Shown here in pieces: positions 19,165-26,926 of a DNA stretch of 50,606 nt (the first letter of the stretch is position 1; each line of letters opens with the position of its first letter). Under the pieces are notes generated by a model, which worked only from the letters and a program-made list of their open reading frames with translations, did no database searches and was not told the DNA's origin. The DNA lies in NCBI GenBank assembly GCA_022821585.1, contig JAJEDI010000102.1, forward strand, positions 1 through 50,606. The letters run 5' to 3'. Source of the DNA: Caldilineaceae bacterium (GTDB lineage: Bacteria > Chloroflexota > Anaerolineae > Caldilineales > Caldilineaceae). A program made the position numbers and the translations under genes.

Positions 19165-19247
19165 GCGGAGGCTGCCGCCGCCTCCAGCATTCCAGCCCGT
19201 TGGCGGCAACCTGATCACTTGGCAACGGGCGAACGGTGGAGGCACAG

Positions 19248-19757
19248 ATGGAAAGAGTTTACCTGAACTGGCACGACGTGGAGGAGTTGATCACCAAAGT
19301 CGTGATGCAGCTGAATACCCCGTATGACGCGCTCCTCCTGATCACGCGCGGGGGAATCGTGCCCGGCGGCATGATTGCCGAGGCGTTGAAGATGAAGGAT
19401 GTGCTGACCGCGGCGGTCGTGTTTCAGAGCGGGCCCGGCGTGCGCGCGGAGATGAGCTGGCCCCGCTTCCAGCAGTTCCCCACAGATGCGCTGCTGCAGG
19501 GCAAAAAGGTCCTGATCGTCGATAACATCTGGGACCGGGGGCGCACAATCGTCACCGTCAAGAGCCGTGTGGAAGGAAGCGGCGCCACCGCCGAGACCGC
19601 GGTGCTCCATTGGAAGCAGCGGCAGAATCTTTTCGAGAACGAGAAGCCGGACTACTACGCAGAACTGACCGAGGACTGGATCTACTACCCCTGGCAGCGC
19701 ATTGACGATTCGGACGACCTGGTATCTCTACGCCGACCCGCGCCGGAGCTTTCCTGA
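19248..19757 (+). CDS. Phosphoribosyltransferase-family protein
   Basis: 169 aa, cytosolic, type I PRTase fold. Visible parts: an early loop LLITRGGIVPGG (pyrophosphate-loop position), and KKVLIVDNIWDRGRT at the position of the PRPP-binding loop, followed by ATAETAVLHWK. The usual loop has two adjacent acidic residues and D-T-G; here the pair is D-N and the later part D-R-G, so nucleobase transfer activity is not certain. Nearest family types are Gpt/Hpt-like purine PRTases or regulatory relatives. The start chosen is the ATG just after GGTGGAGG; an upstream GTG lies inside that ribosome site. It overlaps the downstream nth gene by one base. Confidence 0.8.
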   Translation: MERVYLNWHDVEELITKVVMQLNTPYDALLLITRGGIVPGGMIAEALKMKDVLTAAVVFQSGPGVRAEMSWPRFQQFPTDALLQGKKVLIVDNIWDRGRTIVTVKSRVEGSGATAETAVLHWKQRQNLFENEKPDYYAELTEDWIYYPWQRIDDSDDLVSLRRPAPELS

Positions 19758-20371
19758 TGTCGGAGCTGATACGCCGCCTGCGGGCCGCGCATCCGGATGC
19801 ACACTGCGCGCTGGACCACCAGAACCCGTTTCAACTGCTGGTGGCGACGATCCTTTCGGCCCAGTGCACCGACGAGCGGGTCAACCAGGTGACGCCGGCG
19901 CTGTTTGAACGTTACCCGACGCCCGAGGCGATGGCCGCGGCCGACCGCGAAGAGCTGGAGGAGATGATCCGCTCGACAGGTTTCTTTCGCAATAAGGCCA
20001 AGAGCCTCCAGGGTGCAAGCGCTCTGATCTGCCAGGAGTTCGGCGGGGAAGTGCCGCGGGAGATGGATGAACTGATCAGGCTGCCCGGCGTGGCCCGCAA
20101 GACCGCTAACGTTGTGCGCGGCGTCTGTTACGGCCTGGCCGACGGCGTCGTGGTGGACACCCATGTCAAGCGGCTCTCACAGCGGCTGGGCCTGACCGAG
20201 CAGAAGACGCCGGAGAAGATTGAAAAGGACCTGATGGCGCTCATCCCCGCCGAAGACTGGATCGACATCGCCCATCTGCTGATCTTCCACGGGCGGCGGG
20301 TGTGCGACGCCCGCAAGCCGGACTGCGCCAACTGCACGCTGGCCGACCTGTGCCCGTCGGCTGAGGTCTAA
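19757..20371 (+). CDS. nth: Endonuclease III (base-excision repair glycosylase/AP lyase)
   Basis: 204 aa, full length. It removes oxidised pyrimidines and cleaves the abasic strand. The helix-hairpin-helix LPGVARKTANVV holds the catalytic lysine, VDTHVKRLSQRLGL holds the catalytic aspartate, and the C-terminal 4Fe-4S cluster loop C-x6-C-x2-C-x5-C is intact (CDARKPDCANCTLADLC). ILSAQCTDERVN near residue 35 is also diagnostic. Its ATG shares a base with the stop of the phosphoribosyltransferase gene, so the two are probably co-translated. Confidence 0.96.
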   Translation: MSELIRRLRAAHPDAHCALDHQNPFQLLVATILSAQCTDERVNQVTPALFERYPTPEAMAAADREELEEMIRSTGFFRNKAKSLQGASALICQEFGGEVPREMDELIRLPGVARKTANVVRGVCYGLADGVVVDTHVKRLSQRLGLTEQKTPEKIEKDLMALIPAEDWIDIAHLLIFHGRRVCDARKPDCANCTLADLCPSAEV

Positions 20372-20458
20372 ACTGCAGTAGCCAGAGAAACATGGCTATG
20401 CCGCGCCCTCTTTGGGCAGGGACACAACGTAACATTTTCAGCTGATCAGGAGTTCGAC

Positions 20459-21691
20459 GTGGAGGAGGCCCTATCGCAATCACCGCCTCGAATCGAGCAA
20501 CTGCGCGTTAGCAACTATCGGGCGCTCAAACAGGTGGAACTCAGGGAGATCACCCCCCTCACGGTCTTGCTCGGACCAAATGGCAGCGGGAAGTCGACAC
20601 TATTTGATGTCTTCAGTTTTCTCTCCGAATGTTTCCAGCAGGGACTGCGCGCGGCGTGGGATCGCAGAGGACGCGCCCGGGAGTTACGAACCCGCGGCGA
20701 AACGGGCCCAGTCGTCTTCGATCTGAAATACCGGGAACGACCGCAGCAGCCGCTTATCACATACCACTTGGCCATTGACGAAGATGTTCGCGGCCCCATC
20801 GTCGTGGAAGAGCGGCTGCAATGGCGACGCGGCTCGCGTGGGAGGCCTTTCCGCATCCTGGATCTTCAAAACGGCCAAGGCCAGGCGTTCAGTGGGGAGA
20901 TGCCGGACGCGCAGGACCGCCGCATACCGATTTCATTACGCTCGCCGGACGTGCTGGCAGTAAACACTTTGGGGCAGTTCGCAGATCACCCTCGGGTTGC
21001 CGCCCTGCGTGAGTTCATTACCGACTGGCACATCTCCTACCTCTCGATAGAGGACACCCGTAGCCAACCGGAGGCCGGACCCCACGAGAAACTCTCGGGC
21101 ACCGGAGACAATCTGGCCAATGTTATTCAGTATTTGAATGAACAGCATCCGCAGCGGTTGGAGGAGATTTTCGCCCAATTGCGCAGGCGGGTGCCCAGGC
21201 TGGAGAGGGTGGAGACAGAACCGATGCCGGACGGTCGTCTGCTTCTGCTCCTGAAAGACATACCGTTCGATGAACCAATTCTTTCCCGGTTCGCCTCGGA
21301 TGGAACGCTGAAGATGCTGGCCTATTTCACGCTTCTAAACGACCCTCGGCCGCCGCGCTTTATCGGCATTGAGGAGCCGGAAAACTTTTTGCATCCTCGC
21401 CTGTTGCCCGGTCTTTGCGAGGAATTCAGGGCAGCCAGCGAACGCGCGCAGCTCTTGATCACTTCCCATTCGCCGGATATTCTCAACGGCGTGAGGCAAG
21501 AGGAGGTGCGTATACTCTTCCGCAACGAAAAAGGGTACACACGCGCGATCCGCTGCTCCGAAATTCAAGGAGTTCCTGAATTCATGGAAGCCGGTGCATC
21601 GTTGGGGCATCTGTGGCTGGAAGGTTACTTTGGCATGGGGGATCCTTCAATAAACGAGGGCGCGCCCGAGGATGCAAGGCTGCTTTCGTGA
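20459..21691 (+). CDS. AAA-family ATPase (SMC/RecF-like, AAA_21 type), first gene of a two-gene pair
   Basis: 410 aa, soluble. N-terminal IEQLRVSNYRALKQVEL and Walker A LGPNGSGKST are typical of RecF/OLD-type ABC ATPases. Late motifs are FIGIEEPENFLHP (Walker B with acidic pair, D-loop-like) and LLITSHSPDIL (switch histidine). There is no Toprim domain in this polypeptide; the next gene supplies a Toprim-like protein. Start is GTG with AGGAG six bases upstream, about 90 bp after nth. Its last codons overlap the next gene as GTGA. Comparable split ATPase plus Toprim-like pairs (such as PARIS and AbiL-type systems) act in phage defence; a defence role here is inference. Confidence 0.87.
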   Translation: MEEALSQSPPRIEQLRVSNYRALKQVELREITPLTVLLGPNGSGKSTLFDVFSFLSECFQQGLRAAWDRRGRARELRTRGETGPVVFDLKYRERPQQPLITYHLAIDEDVRGPIVVEERLQWRRGSRGRPFRILDLQNGQGQAFSGEMPDAQDRRIPISLRSPDVLAVNTLGQFADHPRVAALREFITDWHISYLSIEDTRSQPEAGPHEKLSGTGDNLANVIQYLNEQHPQRLEEIFAQLRRRVPRLERVETEPMPDGRLLLLLKDIPFDEPILSRFASDGTLKMLAYFTLLNDPRPPRFIGIEEPENFLHPRLLPGLCEEFRAASERAQLLITSHSPDILNGVRQEEVRILFRNEKGYTRAIRCSEIQGVPEFMEAGASLGHLWLEGYFGMGDPSINEGAPEDARLLS

Positions 21692-22308
21692 CGGTAACAA
21701 CAGTTGAATTCCTTGTTGAAGAGCCATCAATGGAAGCTTTTCTGCGCGCTGTACTTCCGAAGATTCTGGGTCGTATACAGTTCAGAATACGTCGATTTCA
21801 TAACAAGGATCAACTCCTGAAGCACCTACCCTCGCGCCTGCAGGGATATGCACAGTGGATTCCGGAAGACCATAAAATCGTTGTCCTGTTAGACCGCGAT
21901 AGCGAGGATTGCAGGAGGCTCAAGGCACAACTTGAGCAGATGGCCTTAAACGCCGGACTTGCCACCCGCAGTCAGCCTGCAGACAGTCAGTTTGCCGTCA
22001 TAAATCGCATCGTAATCGACGAGCTGGAGGCGTGGTACTTCGGCGACTGGCGGGCAGTGCAGAATGCATACCCCAGAGTTTCACCGGCCATTCCGAGGCA
22101 AAAGCGATATCGAGACCCCGACGCGATTCAGGGGGGCACGTGGGAACAGTTCGAAAGAGTCCTGCAAAGGGCCGGTTACTTCAAGAACCGTCTACGCAAG
22201 ATTGAAGCCGCGCAGTCTATTGGTCCATACATTGAACCGGAGAACAACCGCTCACACAGTTTTCGGTGTTTTCGTGACGCGCTCAGAGAGCTGGTTGGGC
22301 CCAGTTAA
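21688..22308 (+). CDS. DUF4276-family (Toprim-like) protein, partner of the AAA ATPase
   Basis: 206 aa. N-terminal strand VEFLVEEPSMEAFL resembles the Toprim glutamate motif, and VVLLDRDSEDC gives the D-x-D motif at about residues 70. Further family-like signatures are RIVIDELEAWYFGDW (about 118-132) and YRDPDAIQGGTWE. The open frame reaches back to 21613, but the GTG at 21688 overlaps the ATPase stop (GTGA) and begins exactly where homology begins, so it is chosen. Such proteins occur next to AAA ATPases and are thought to be the effector nuclease; catalysis is not shown by sequence alone. It converges on the NfeD-type gene. Confidence 0.83.
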   Translation: MTVTTVEFLVEEPSMEAFLRAVLPKILGRIQFRIRRFHNKDQLLKHLPSRLQGYAQWIPEDHKIVVLLDRDSEDCRRLKAQLEQMALNAGLATRSQPADSQFAVINRIVIDELEAWYFGDWRAVQNAYPRVSPAIPRQKRYRDPDAIQGGTWEQFERVLQRAGYFKNRLRKIEAAQSIGPYIEPENNRSHSFRCFRDALRELVGPS

Positions 22309-22317
22309 GATGGGCCC
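22297..22317. terminator. Hairpin between convergent genes
   Basis: Inverted repeat gggccca / tgggccc with a 7-base loop, overlapping the stop region of the DUF4276 gene and facing the NfeD-type gene. No clear T-run. Confidence 0.45.
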
Positions 22318-22336
22318 GAGTTGAAGTCGCCGCAGC

Positions 22337-23788
22337 TCAGTTCTCGCCATTTTCGTCGCGGGGGCTGACGACCAGGACGTAACCCTCTCTCGCTTCCACC
22401 TTGACCTGATCGCCGACTTCGGCCGGCGCCTCTTCACCGGACGTTTTGCCGCGCAGCTTCGCATTCCATAACTCGCCAGCGAGGAGAACTTTGCCGCGGC
22501 CGTTCTCGGCAAAGGGTACGCGTACTGTCGCCAGTGATCCGATCACGCCTTCGCCGCCGGTTGCCGTGCCCATGCGTTGGGCGGCCACCACTTTGCCGCC
22601 CACAAACAGGGCAAACGCGCCCATGGCCACGCCCAGCGAGATAATCGTCACCCACGGCACAGCCAGCCCGGGCGCGTCAAAAAGCAGCGCGCTGCCAAAG
22701 ATGAACGCGACCGTACCGCCCAGTGCGAGCGCGCCGAAGGCCGGCGTGAAGGCTTCGGCCACCAGCAGAATCAGCGCCAGCCCGATCAGGGCCAGACCGG
22801 CAAAATTCGCCTCCAACTGGCCCAGCGAGTAGAGACCCAACAACAGGCTTATCAGGCCGATCATGCCCGGAATGAATGTGCCGGGATTGTAGATTTCGGC
22901 GATGAGCCCGATGGAGCCGAGGGTCAGCAGAATTGTGGCGACGGTGGGGTTGCTGATGAAGTTGAGGAACTCCTGCAGCGGCGACAGGGCCTGCGGCATA
23001 ATCCGGGCATTGGCGGTGCGCAGCGTCCGCTCCTGACCCTGCACGGTGACGACGAAGCCGTCCATCTGATCGAGCAGATCGGCCACGTCGGTCGCGATGA
23101 AGTCGATGACGCCCAGCTCAAGCGCACGGGCGTCCGTCGCCGCGGCCGCCTCCTGCACCGCCGCGACGGCCCACTCCACCGCTTCCTCGCCGCGACGCGA
23201 GGCCAGATTCTCGATATCGGCGCTGAGGATGTTAACGACCTTGGCCTCCATGGTGTCTCCGATGTCTTCGCCCTGGCCGCCGACGGGGCTGGCCGCGCCG
23301 ATGCTGCTGCCGGGCGCCATGGCCGCTACGTGCCCGGCCAGCGTGATAAAGGTGCCCGCGCTGCCGGCCTGGGCTGCAGCCGGCGAGACATATACCACCA
23401 CCGGCACAGGTGAAGCCAGCATATCCTGCACGATCTGCTTGGTCACATCGACGCTGCCGCCGGGCGTGTCCAGGCGCAGGATCACCGCCTCGGCGCCCTC
23501 CAGCTGCGCGTCTTCGATCGCCCCGCTGAGATACTGACGCAGAACCGGGGTCACCGCCCCGCGGAACGTCAAGACCAGAACGATTTGGGAGTCCGTCTGT
23601 GAAGGGATCTCCTGCTCCGGGGCAGACAAGCCGGCGCGGGACGGCCCGGGAAGGCTGGCCGCCTGCACACCGTCGATTACGGTCAGAAGCATCCCCAGCA
23701 GCAGACAGGAGAGATAGAGGGTGCGATAAAGCGTTGTCAGCACGGTTCCGTTTCGCTGATGCCTGTTATTCCCGCGGCGTCTAAACAT
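22337..23788 (-). CDS. NfeD-family membrane-bound serine protease (ClpP-class)
   Basis: 483 aa. A signal/anchor segment near residues 18-42 precedes a ClpP/SppA-like protease domain: LRLDTPGGSVDVTKQIV, then PVVVYVSPAAAQAGSAGTFI with the candidate nucleophile Ser in AGSAG and a conserved GSSIGAASPVG. Several membrane helices follow (about residues 255-390). The C-terminus is the NfeD OB-fold domain (IGSLATVRVPFAENGRG ... ELWNA). Usually these proteins associate with a stomatin/SPFH partner, which is not in this window. Start is the ATG preceded by AGGAAGG; a longer frame upstream lacks homology. It lies 49 bp after recN on the same strand. Confidence 0.9.
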   Translation of the reverse strand: MFRRRGNNRHQRNGTVLTTLYRTLYLSCLLLGMLLTVIDGVQAASLPGPSRAGLSAPEQEIPSQTDSQIVLVLTFRGAVTPVLRQYLSGAIEDAQLEGAEAVILRLDTPGGSVDVTKQIVQDMLASPVPVVVYVSPAAAQAGSAGTFITLAGHVAAMAPGSSIGAASPVGGQGEDIGDTMEAKVVNILSADIENLASRRGEEAVEWAVAAVQEAAAATDARALELGVIDFIATDVADLLDQMDGFVVTVQGQERTLRTANARIMPQALSPLQEFLNFISNPTVATILLTLGSIGLIAEIYNPGTFIPGMIGLISLLLGLYSLGQLEANFAGLALIGLALILLVAEAFTPAFGALALGGTVAFIFGSALLFDAPGLAVPWVTIISLGVAMGAFALFVGGKVVAAQRMGTATGGEGVIGSLATVRVPFAENGRGKVLLAGELWNAKLRGKTSGEEAPAEVGDQVKVEAREGYVLVVSPRDENGEN

Positions 23789-23837
23789 CTGTAGCCTTCC
23801 TATCAACCGCCTGCGGCCGCAATCCTGAGGCCGCCGG

Positions 23838-25796
23838 TCACGGGCCGCCGCTGTGCAGTCGATCGACGGCAGCCAGCATCTCCACAACCGACTGGCGTCC
23901 AGCGTCGCTGACGGCCCCCAACATCTGCGTCAGCTCCTCGATGCGCGCCGGCCCTTCGACCGGAAGCACGTCGGTGCCGGTGCGCAGGTCGCCGTCACTC
24001 TCAAAAGTCCGTTTGCGCACGGTCAGGTGGAGGTCGGCAAAGGCCGCCAGTTGGGGCAGATGGGTGATACACAGCACCTGATGGCGCAGAGTGCTACCGT
24101 TCGGCTCGTCCGCGGCCGGGCGGATGGAGGCGGTTTCGGGTGGTTGCTGGCCGGTCAGGTTCCATAGCTTCTCGCCGACGACTCCGCCCACCCGGCCGCC
24201 GATACCCTGGTCGATCTCATCGAAAATCAGAATCGGTGTCCGGTCTGCCTGGGTGAGCGCGCCCTTCAGCGCCAGCATCAGGCGCGCGGTCTCGCCGCCG
24301 GAGGCCACCCTGGCCAGCGGTTTGACCGGCTCGCCAGGGTTTGCGCTAATCAGAAATTCAACTTGATCAACGCCGTTGCTGCCGAAAGCGACGCGCCGCC
24401 CGTCGGGAAGGTATGCGCCATCATCCTGCTCCTCCTGCTCCACGGCGACGGCGAAACGGGCGCGACGCATACTCAACTGCTCCAGTTCCGCTTCCACCTG
24501 TCGGGCCATCTGCTCGCCGGCCGCGACCCGCGCCTGGCTCAACTCGGCGCCCAGCGCGCCGATCTCATGCAGGAGATTCTCTTCCTCCTCCTCGAGCGCG
24601 GCCGTCTGCGCCTCCCAGTTGCTGAGCTCGTCCAACTCCGCCTGGGCTGCAGCTGCAAAGGCCAGAATCTCTTCTGTCGTGTCGCCGTATTTGCGCTTGA
24701 GATTCTCGATCAGCGCCAGCCGCTCTTCGACCTCGACCAACCGCTGCGGATTGAACTCCAGCCCGTCGGCGTAGCCCTGCAGATCCCGCGCCAGATCGGA
24801 CAGCTCCTCCAGCAGCCCCTGACCGGTCGCGGCGGCGGCGGCCATGCCTTCGTCGATGCGGGCCAGCCGCTCGACTCGGCCGACGGCTTCGCTGAGGCCG
24901 TCGGTGACCCCTGGCATCCCGCCTTCGCCCTCGTTCAACAGGGTTGCCGCTCCGTTTGCCAGCTGCAGGAGCGTTTCGGCGTTGCTCAGCCGCTTGCGCT
25001 CCACTTCGAGCTCTCTCTCTTCACCGCCTGCCAGGGCCGCCTGGGCTATCTCTTCTACCTGAAAGCTGAGCAGGTCGAGCCGTTGTGCGATGGTGCGCGC
25101 GTCGGTGCGCATCCGCTCCAACACTCTGCGGGCCTGTTGGACCTGGTGCGCCTTTCCGGCCACCCTGCGGCGCAAGGGCAGCAGGCCGCCGTACCGGTCG
25201 AGAATATCCACATGTGTGCGGGGGCGGAGCAGATTCAGGTGCTCCCCCTGTCCGTGGATATCGACCAGCAGTGCGGCCAGTTCACTCAATAGCTTCCTGG
25301 AGACCGTGCGTCCGTTGATGCGGCAGAAATTACGCCCATTGCGGCGCACTTCCCGACTGAGGATAAGAGTTTCCGGCGCATCGGGATCGTCCAAGCCTTC
25401 GGCTTCCAACAGGCTGCGGATGTCGTCTGTTTCGGGCGGGCCGTTGGGAGCGCGTTGCGGCCTATCGGATTCGGCCGGCGGCATTCCTGCATCCAGTTGG
25501 AAGACCGCTTCGACCTCCGCCCGGTCTGCGCCCGCCCGCACCATCTCCGCGGTTGCCCGGTCGCCCAATAGCAGTCCGATGGCGTCGATAATGATCGACT
25601 TGCCCGCGCCGGTTTCTCCGGTAAGAATGTTCAATCCGGTGTGGAAACGAAGATGCAACCGGTCGATGATCGCGAAGTCGCGGATCTGAAGTTCCGTTAG
25701 TGCGGCGGCCGGTTCAGCCTGTTCGCCGTCGGCGGCCAGGAGAGTTGGTTGCATGCGCCCCTGTTCAAAAGAGGCGTCGCGCGTTGGCGCAGTCAT
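23838..25796 (-). CDS. recN: DNA repair protein RecN
   Basis: 652 aa, SMC-like ATPase for double-strand break repair. An N-terminal extension of about 35 residues precedes the typical LTELQIRDFAIIDRLHL. Walker A is LTGETGAGKSI, a long coiled-coil region spans about residues 190-430, and the C-terminal lobe has RVASGGETARLMLALK (signature) and PILIFDEIDQGIGGRVG (Walker B, D-loop). Family members usually start close to the first strand, so the internal ATG at 25754 is an alternative start; neither has a clear Shine-Dalgarno. It is followed closely by the NfeD-type gene. Confidence 0.95.
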   Translation of the reverse strand: MTAPTRDASFEQGRMQPTLLAADGEQAEPAAALTELQIRDFAIIDRLHLRFHTGLNILTGETGAGKSIIIDAIGLLLGDRATAEMVRAGADRAEVEAVFQLDAGMPPAESDRPQRAPNGPPETDDIRSLLEAEGLDDPDAPETLILSREVRRNGRNFCRINGRTVSRKLLSELAALLVDIHGQGEHLNLLRPRTHVDILDRYGGLLPLRRRVAGKAHQVQQARRVLERMRTDARTIAQRLDLLSFQVEEIAQAALAGGEERELEVERKRLSNAETLLQLANGAATLLNEGEGGMPGVTDGLSEAVGRVERLARIDEGMAAAAATGQGLLEELSDLARDLQGYADGLEFNPQRLVEVEERLALIENLKRKYGDTTEEILAFAAAAQAELDELSNWEAQTAALEEEEENLLHEIGALGAELSQARVAAGEQMARQVEAELEQLSMRRARFAVAVEQEEQDDGAYLPDGRRVAFGSNGVDQVEFLISANPGEPVKPLARVASGGETARLMLALKGALTQADRTPILIFDEIDQGIGGRVGGVVGEKLWNLTGQQPPETASIRPAADEPNGSTLRHQVLCITHLPQLAAFADLHLTVRKRTFESDGDLRTGTDVLPVEGPARIEELTQMLGAVSDAGRQSVVEMLAAVDRLHSGGP

Positions 25797-26143
25797 GGAA
25801 GCGAGGCGCGTCCTTATCGTATCGGTCCTGAAGCTCTAGAGCCTTCATTCTAGCACATTTGGACGGGCGAATGGAAGAGGTGCACCAGGAGAAACCCGAC
25901 GCGCATCCAGAACGGTCCGGGCACTGAGTCGCAGGGGCACCCACAAGGGCTGCCCTGACCGGCACTGGCGGCGACGCGACAGTCCAGGCGGCGCGGTCGG
26001 TCTGGATGACCCAAATCCGGACTGCAACCCCTTCGATCACTGTATTTGTCTCTAAACGCGATCATGGTATAATGCAGCGATTCAAGAGGGATGAAGAAGA
26101 TTGTCAATGCGCTCCGCATACTGTGAGCTAAGGAGCTTAGCAA
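25797..26143. other. Intergenic region between divergent recN and tatA
   Basis: About 350 bp. It holds the promoter for tatA at 26046-26073 and, around 25930-25955, a short imperfect inverted repeat of the form caggg...ccctg around 'cacccacaaggg'. No gene is evident. Confidence 0.5.
26046..26073 (+). promoter_or_regulatory. Promoter for tatA
   Basis: TTGTCT at 26046-26051 and TATAAT at 26068-26073 with 16-base spacing, plus TGG directly before the -10 box (extended -10). Confidence 0.6.
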
Positions 26144-26413
26144 ATGATAGGAATTACACCGCCATTCTTTCTGCTGGGTCCGACCTTGGGTCCGACCGAG
26201 TTGATCCTGATTCTGGTGATTGTCATTATCTTCTTTGGCGTCGGCCGGTTGCCGGAAGTGTTTGGTGGGCTGGGCCGCGGTATCCGCGAATTTCGCAAGG
26301 CTGCCAAGGACGAGGGTGAAGAGGACGATTCAGAGACAACGGACGCCGCCTCCGCTGTGGAAAGCGCTGAGCCTGCGGTGAGTTCTGAGACGAATCCACC
26401 TGAGAAGGTCTAA
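26144..26413 (+). CDS. tatA: Sec-independent protein translocase TatA
   Basis: 89 aa, the pore-forming subunit of the twin-arginine translocase. A single membrane helix (about residues 18-33, ELILILVIVIIFFGVG) is followed by the amphipathic helix RLPEVFGGLGRGIREFRKA, both classic, then an acidic Ser/Glu tail. AAGGAG lies about 9 bases before the ATG. Tat export is used in this window: both sugar-binding lipoproteins carry RR signal motifs. It is followed by a terminator, then secG. TatC is not in the window. Confidence 0.95.
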   Translation: MIGITPPFFLLGPTLGPTELILILVIVIIFFGVGRLPEVFGGLGRGIREFRKAAKDEGEEDDSETTDAASAVESAEPAVSSETNPPEKV

Positions 26414-26477
26414 CATTCGCTTCAGTTGCCGCCTACGCCAGGGCTTCGACAAGCAGCAACGGACAGACTGGCGATCG

Positions 26478-26506
26478 ACGAGAAGGCCAGATTGGCCTTC
26501 TCGTTT
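26478..26506 (+). terminator. Terminator after tatA
   Basis: Stem cgagaaggcca / tggccttctcg with a GAT loop, followed by 'tttct'. Confidence 0.7.
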
Positions 26507-26665
26507 CTGTCAGCACCTTGTATTCGAATCTTCTTGCGTAGTTGCCCAGCACGTGTCAGATTGTCGCTGACCAGAGTTGTACAGAGGGACGATCAGGCAG
26601 CACGGGGTTTGGGTATTTTTGTGCACGCGTGGCTAGCACAACAGGTCAAACTTCCGAGGTGAACG

Positions 26666-26884
26666 ATGGATGTCTTCTTTATGATCGCAACAGTTATCAT
26701 TGCCCTCACATTGATCGGCATCGTCCTGTTGCAGGGTCAGGGTAGTGGCTTGGGCACCGCCTTTGGGGGCGATGCCGGCATCCAGCGCACCCGCCGCGGT
26801 GTGGAGAAAACCATGTTCAATCTGACGCTCACATTGGCGTCGTTGTTTCTCCTGCTCAGTCTCGTGACAGTCGCCCTTCGCTAG
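26666..26884 (+). CDS. secG: Preprotein translocase subunit SecG
   Basis: 72 aa, two membrane helices (about residues 2-22 and 50-70) with the family motif LLQGQGSGLGTAFGGDAG between them and RRGVEKTMFNLT before the second helix. SecG assists SecYE in protein export. GAGGTGA precedes the ATG. The gap before it holds the tatA terminator, so it probably has its own promoter. It lies 42 bp upstream of a peptide-binding-protein gene, so the two may be cotranscribed. Confidence 0.95.
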   Translation: MDVFFMIATVIIALTLIGIVLLQGQGSGLGTAFGGDAGIQRTRRGVEKTMFNLTLTLASLFLLLSLVTVALR

Positions 26885-26926
26885 AACAACAGTGGCCGCT
26901 GATCACAGGCCGCTGTGTTTTTTCCC

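Noticed and set aside
26893..26925. Possible terminator after secG
   Set aside because: The repeated ggccgct strings are direct, not inverted, so no stable stem forms apart from the 6-bp palindrome tgatca.
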